Made by a program: the position numbers and the translations under genes
In this document: in pieces, positions 61,695 through 64,000 of the stretch
Layout: the number at the start of each line of letters is the position of its first letter
Position numbering within the stretch: position 1 is the first letter of the stretch
Notes under the pieces: generated by a model
What the model saw: the letters and a program-made list of their open reading frames with translations, nothing else
What the model was told of the DNA's origin: nothing
Database searches by the model: none
Origin: Myxococcales bacterium
Lineage (GTDB): Bacteria > Myxococcota > UBA796 > SXON01
DNA: 64,000 nt
Assembly: GCA_009692585.1 (NCBI GenBank)
Contig: SHYX01000002.1
Span: 62,001-126,000, forward strand
Direction: 5' to 3'

Positions 61695-62495
61695 CTAATG
61701 GGAAGGAACGGGTTTGTCGCGACTGAGCCGGTCGGAAACCCAGATGAGGACGGCGGTGCCCACGAGGATGATGGTGGAGATGGCGTTGACTGACGGCTCG
61801 ATGTTCTTGCGGGCCATGGTGTAGATCACGATCGGCAGGGTGGAGGTCCCAGGACCACTCAGGAGCGAGGTGATCACGTAGTCATCGAAGGACATCGTGA
61901 ACGCCAGGAGCGCGCCCGAGAGGATGCCGGGCCACAACTGCGGCACCGTGACCTTCCAGAAGGCGGTGACCTCGTCCGCACCGAGGGTCATGGCCGCCTC
62001 TTCGAGATTGCGGTCCATGCCTTCGAGGCGGGCGCGCACCACGATGGTCACAAAACTGATGTTGAACGCCACGTGGGCGATGACGATGGCCACGATCGAC
62101 GGCGTGTCCACGCCCAACTGCATTCGCAAGCTGCCGAAGAGCAACAACAGCGAGATCCCCACCACGATTTCTGGTGTCGCGACAGGGACGTACAGAAGGC
62201 TCTCCACCGCCGTCCGCCCGCGGAACCGATGGCGCGCGAGTCCGAGCGCCAAGAGCGTGCCCAGGAGCGCGGAGATCGCCGTCGACGCGAGGCCGACCTG
62301 CAGCGAAACCCACAGCGAATCGACGATGTCCTGTCGTTCCCACAGGCGCTGGTACCACTGCAGCGTGAAGCCCTCCCAGCTCACGAACTTGCTGTCGTTG
62401 AACGAAAAGATCACCAGCACCAGGAGCGGCAGGTGGAGGAACAGGTAGACCGAGATCACGATCGCGAGGAGCCAGCGAGGCAGCCTGCGACCCAC
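61695..62495 (-). CDS. potC: polyamine ABC permease PotC
   Basis: GTG start 62495, one base after the potB stop. The 266-residue permease has six membrane helices and the EAA loop EEAAMTLGADEVTAFWKVTV (about 175-195) that contacts PotA. Segments such as FSFNDSKFVSWEGFTLQWY are typical of PotC/PotI. It imports spermidine or putrescine with PotB. Together with PotA, PotB and PotD the set is complete in this window apart from the missing part of potA. Confidence 0.94.
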   Translation of the reverse strand: MGRRLPRWLLAIVISVYLFLHLPLLVLVIFSFNDSKFVSWEGFTLQWYQRLWERQDIVDSLWVSLQVGLASTAISALLGTLLALGLARHRFRGRTAVESLLYVPVATPEIVVGISLLLLFGSLRMQLGVDTPSIVAIVIAHVAFNISFVTIVVRARLEGMDRNLEEAAMTLGADEVTAFWKVTVPQLWPGILSGALLAFTMSFDDYVITSLLSGPGTSTLPIVIYTMARKNIEPSVNAISTIILVGTAVLIWVSDRLSRDKPVPSH

Positions 62496-62496
62496 G

Positions 62497-63378
62497 CTAC
62501 GCCCCCATTGCCTGCGCCCGGTCGCGCTGCTGGAGGTAGACGAACACCGCCGCCAGGACCATCGCCATCATGACGAAGCTGCTGGCCGAGCCGAAGGGCC
62601 AGTTGCCGGCGGTGGTGAACTGCCGCTGAACGAGGTTCCCCATCATGTCGGACTTGCCGCCGCCGAGCAGGTCGGCCGTCACGAAGGAGCCCAGGGAGGG
62701 AATGAACACCAGGAGCGATCCCGCCACGATTCCCGGCATCGACAACGGCAGGATTATCTTGGTGAAACGGGCCACTGGCCGCGCGCCCAGGACCTCGGCG
62801 GCTTCGAGCAACGAGGGGTCGAGCTTTTCCAACGAGCTGTAGATCGGAAGCACCATGAACGGCAGGAACCCTGAGACCAGGCCGACCATCACCGCGAGCG
62901 CCGAGGGCATGAGGGCCAGCGGTTCGTCGATCAGCCCGGCGGCGAGCAGCACCGTGTTGATGACGCCGGTGTCGCGCATCAGGAACATGATCGCGAAGGT
63001 CCGAACGATGAAGCTGGTCCAGAACGGGAGCACCACCAAGAAGACAAGGAGATTCTTCCAGGATCCGGCCCTGGTGATCACATAGGCGACGGGGAAGCCC
63101 GCCAACAGGCACAACGCGGTGCACGCCAACGAATAGAGCACCGTGCGCCACAAGATCCACAGGTAGAGCGGGTCGAAGAAGCGCCGGTAGTGATCGACGG
63201 TGAAGCCGAGATCGACGCCGCCGTAGAGCCGCGCCGGCATCAGGCTGGCCGCGAACATGAGGAGCAGCGGCAGGAGGAAAAACAACAGCAGCCAGGCTGC
63301 ACCGGGAGCCATCAGCGCCCACGCGCGGGCGGCCGGTCGGCGACCCGACCATCGCAACCAGGCCAGCCGCAGGTTCAT
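62497..63378 (-). CDS. potB: polyamine ABC permease PotB
   Basis: The 293-residue permease has six membrane helices (the first about 22-45) and the EAA motif [20 protein letters not shown] (about 190-210). [17 protein letters not shown] and [20 protein letters not shown] are PotB/PotH-like. It overlaps potA by 4 bases (ATGA). Its N-terminus carries extra Arg-rich residues ([18 protein letters not shown]) before the first helix. Confidence 0.94.
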   Translation of the reverse strand: MNLRLAWLRWSGRRPAARAWALMAPGAAWLLLFFLLPLLLMFAASLMPARLYGGVDLGFTVDHYRRFFDPLYLWILWRTVLYSLACTALCLLAGFPVAYVITRAGSWKNLLVFLVVLPFWTSFIVRTFAIMFLMRDTGVINTVLLAAGLIDEPLALMPSALAVMVGLVSGFLPFMVLPIYSSLEKLDPSLLEAAEVLGARPVARFTKIILPLSMPGIVAGSLLVFIPSLGSFVTADLLGGGKSDMMGNLVQRQFTTAGNWPFGSASSFVMMAMVLAAVFVYLQQRDRAQAMGA

Positions 63379-64000
63379 GCGGGCTCGGCCTCGAGTCGGC
63401 GCAGATCGTCGGTGGCGAACGCGACCAGGCAGCGGGCGCCTTCCTTCCAGGGCACCGGGCTGCGCAGCTGGCCTTCGTTTCGGCTGGCGGCGACCAGATC
63501 CGCGCCGTCGTCGAGGACCACCCGGACGTGCAACATCTCGCCGCGGTAGACCACGGCCTTCACCGTTGCGGGCAGCTGGGTCTTGCCGGAGGTGACGGTC
63601 CCAGGCGTGACCAGGTCCAGCCGTTCGGGGCGAAGCGCGTAGGTGACACCGGGCGTGCCCAGCCCGGCCTGCGCGCCGTCGAGGAAGTTGCTCTCGCCGA
63701 TGAAGCGGGCGACGAACGCGGTGCGCGGCTCTTCGTAGATCTGCGGCGGTGTGCCCAACTGCGCGACGCGGGCGTTGTCCATCACCGCGATGCGATCGGA
63801 CATGGTGAGCGCCTCTTCCTGGTCGTGGGTGACGTAGACGAAGGTGATTCCCAGGCGCCGGTTGAGCGACTTCAGCTCGAACTGCATCTCTTTGCGCAGC
63901 TTCAGATCGAGCGCGCCGAGCGGCTCGTCCAAGAGGAGCAGGGTGGGTCGGAGCACCAACGCTCGAGCCAGCGCCACCCGCTGTCGTTGGCCGCCCGACA
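63375..64000 (-). CDS. potA: polyamine ABC ATPase PotA (5' end outside window)
   Basis: The gene runs off the right edge; the visible part begins inside the ABC signature ([14 protein letters not shown]). Visible are Walker [21 protein letters not shown], the switch histidine [17 protein letters not shown], the [25 protein letters not shown] segment, and a C-terminal TOBE-type domain ([34 protein letters not shown]). It energises import through PotBC. The Walker A half is not in the window. Confidence 0.93.
   Translation of the reverse strand, partial: SGGQRQRVALARALVLRPTLLLLDEPLGALDLKLRKEMQFELKSLNRRLGITFVYVTHDQEEALTMSDRIAVMDNARVAQLGTPPQIYEEPRTAFVARFIGESNFLDGAQAGLGTPGVTYALRPERLDLVTPGTVTSGKTQLPATVKAVVYRGEMLHVRVVLDDGADLVAASRNEGQLRSPVPWKEGARCLVAFATDDLRRLEAEPA

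Noticed and set aside
59899..61698. A 599-codon + strand frame opposite tlpA and potD
   Set aside because: It crosses two clear genes and shows no motif.
1..64000. tRNA, rRNA, insertion sequences or phage genes
   Set aside because: No cloverleaf with a GGTTCRA-type arm outside genes, no rRNA-like stretch and no transposase or integrase was found on reading both strands by eye.

Overview
This is a very GC-rich, gene-dense bacterial chromosome window with short intergenic gaps, many 1-4 base stop/start overlaps and several convergent genes whose 3' ends overlap. The gene set points to a member of the Myxococcota or a related deltaproteobacterial lineage: gliding-motility (Glt/Agl)-like genes, TolQ/TolR/TolR triads, a short OPX protein with a beta-barrel partner, MopE-type putative metal-binding lipoproteins, a membrane pyrophosphatase and an lptB-rpoN-hpf cluster. 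No rRNA, tRNA, CRISPR array, insertion sequence or phage gene was seen. No gap between genes exceeds about 240 bases.

1-20.6 kb (all + strand): a Glt/Agl-like envelope machine (TPR protein cut by the window edge, TPR lipoprotein, tiny secreted protein, TolQ-like, two TolR-like, GltG-like), a secreted protein, an outer-membrane barrel with a short OPX polysaccharide-export protein, then housekeeping ftsK, lolA, rimO and hppA, then a second TolQ-TolR-TolR triad with a small lipoprotein. The two triads differ: one TolR-like protein of the first triad has Ser where the ion-carrying Asp is expected.

20.6-34.9 kb: a minus-strand set (parvulin isomerase, murB, cyclopropane-synthase-like methyltransferase), a cobalamin-binding-type radical SAM protein, then a surface lipoprotein region: Cys-rich lipoprotein, VWA-like lipoprotein, thioredoxin-like lipoprotein, a 1604-residue MopE-repeat plus seven-blade FG-GAP propeller protein, an acidic lipoprotein and a purple-acid-phosphatase-like lipoprotein.

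34.9-46.6 kb: pilB, an alkaline-phosphatase-superfamily (sulfatase-like) lipoprotein, a glycosyltransferase, bolA-grxD, plsC, pyrF, then lptB-rpoN-hpf-dnaJ.

46.6-64 kb: apparently polyamine/4-aminobutyrate metabolism: an aldehyde dehydrogenase with an outer-membrane protein, divergent from a fusion of a GNAT-like domain to a eukaryotic-type GABA aminotransferase; a stand-alone full-length paralogue of that GNAT-like half; a PuuB-like FAD oxidase; and potABCD with a TlpA-type thioredoxin (potA runs off the right edge). Inside it sit an Ig/PKD-repeat lipoprotein, a second MopE-propeller lipoprotein and a small MopE lipoprotein. The fusion and its paralogue are the strongest candidates for something undescribed. 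A window-wide pattern of very short lipoprotein signal peptides is a second one.
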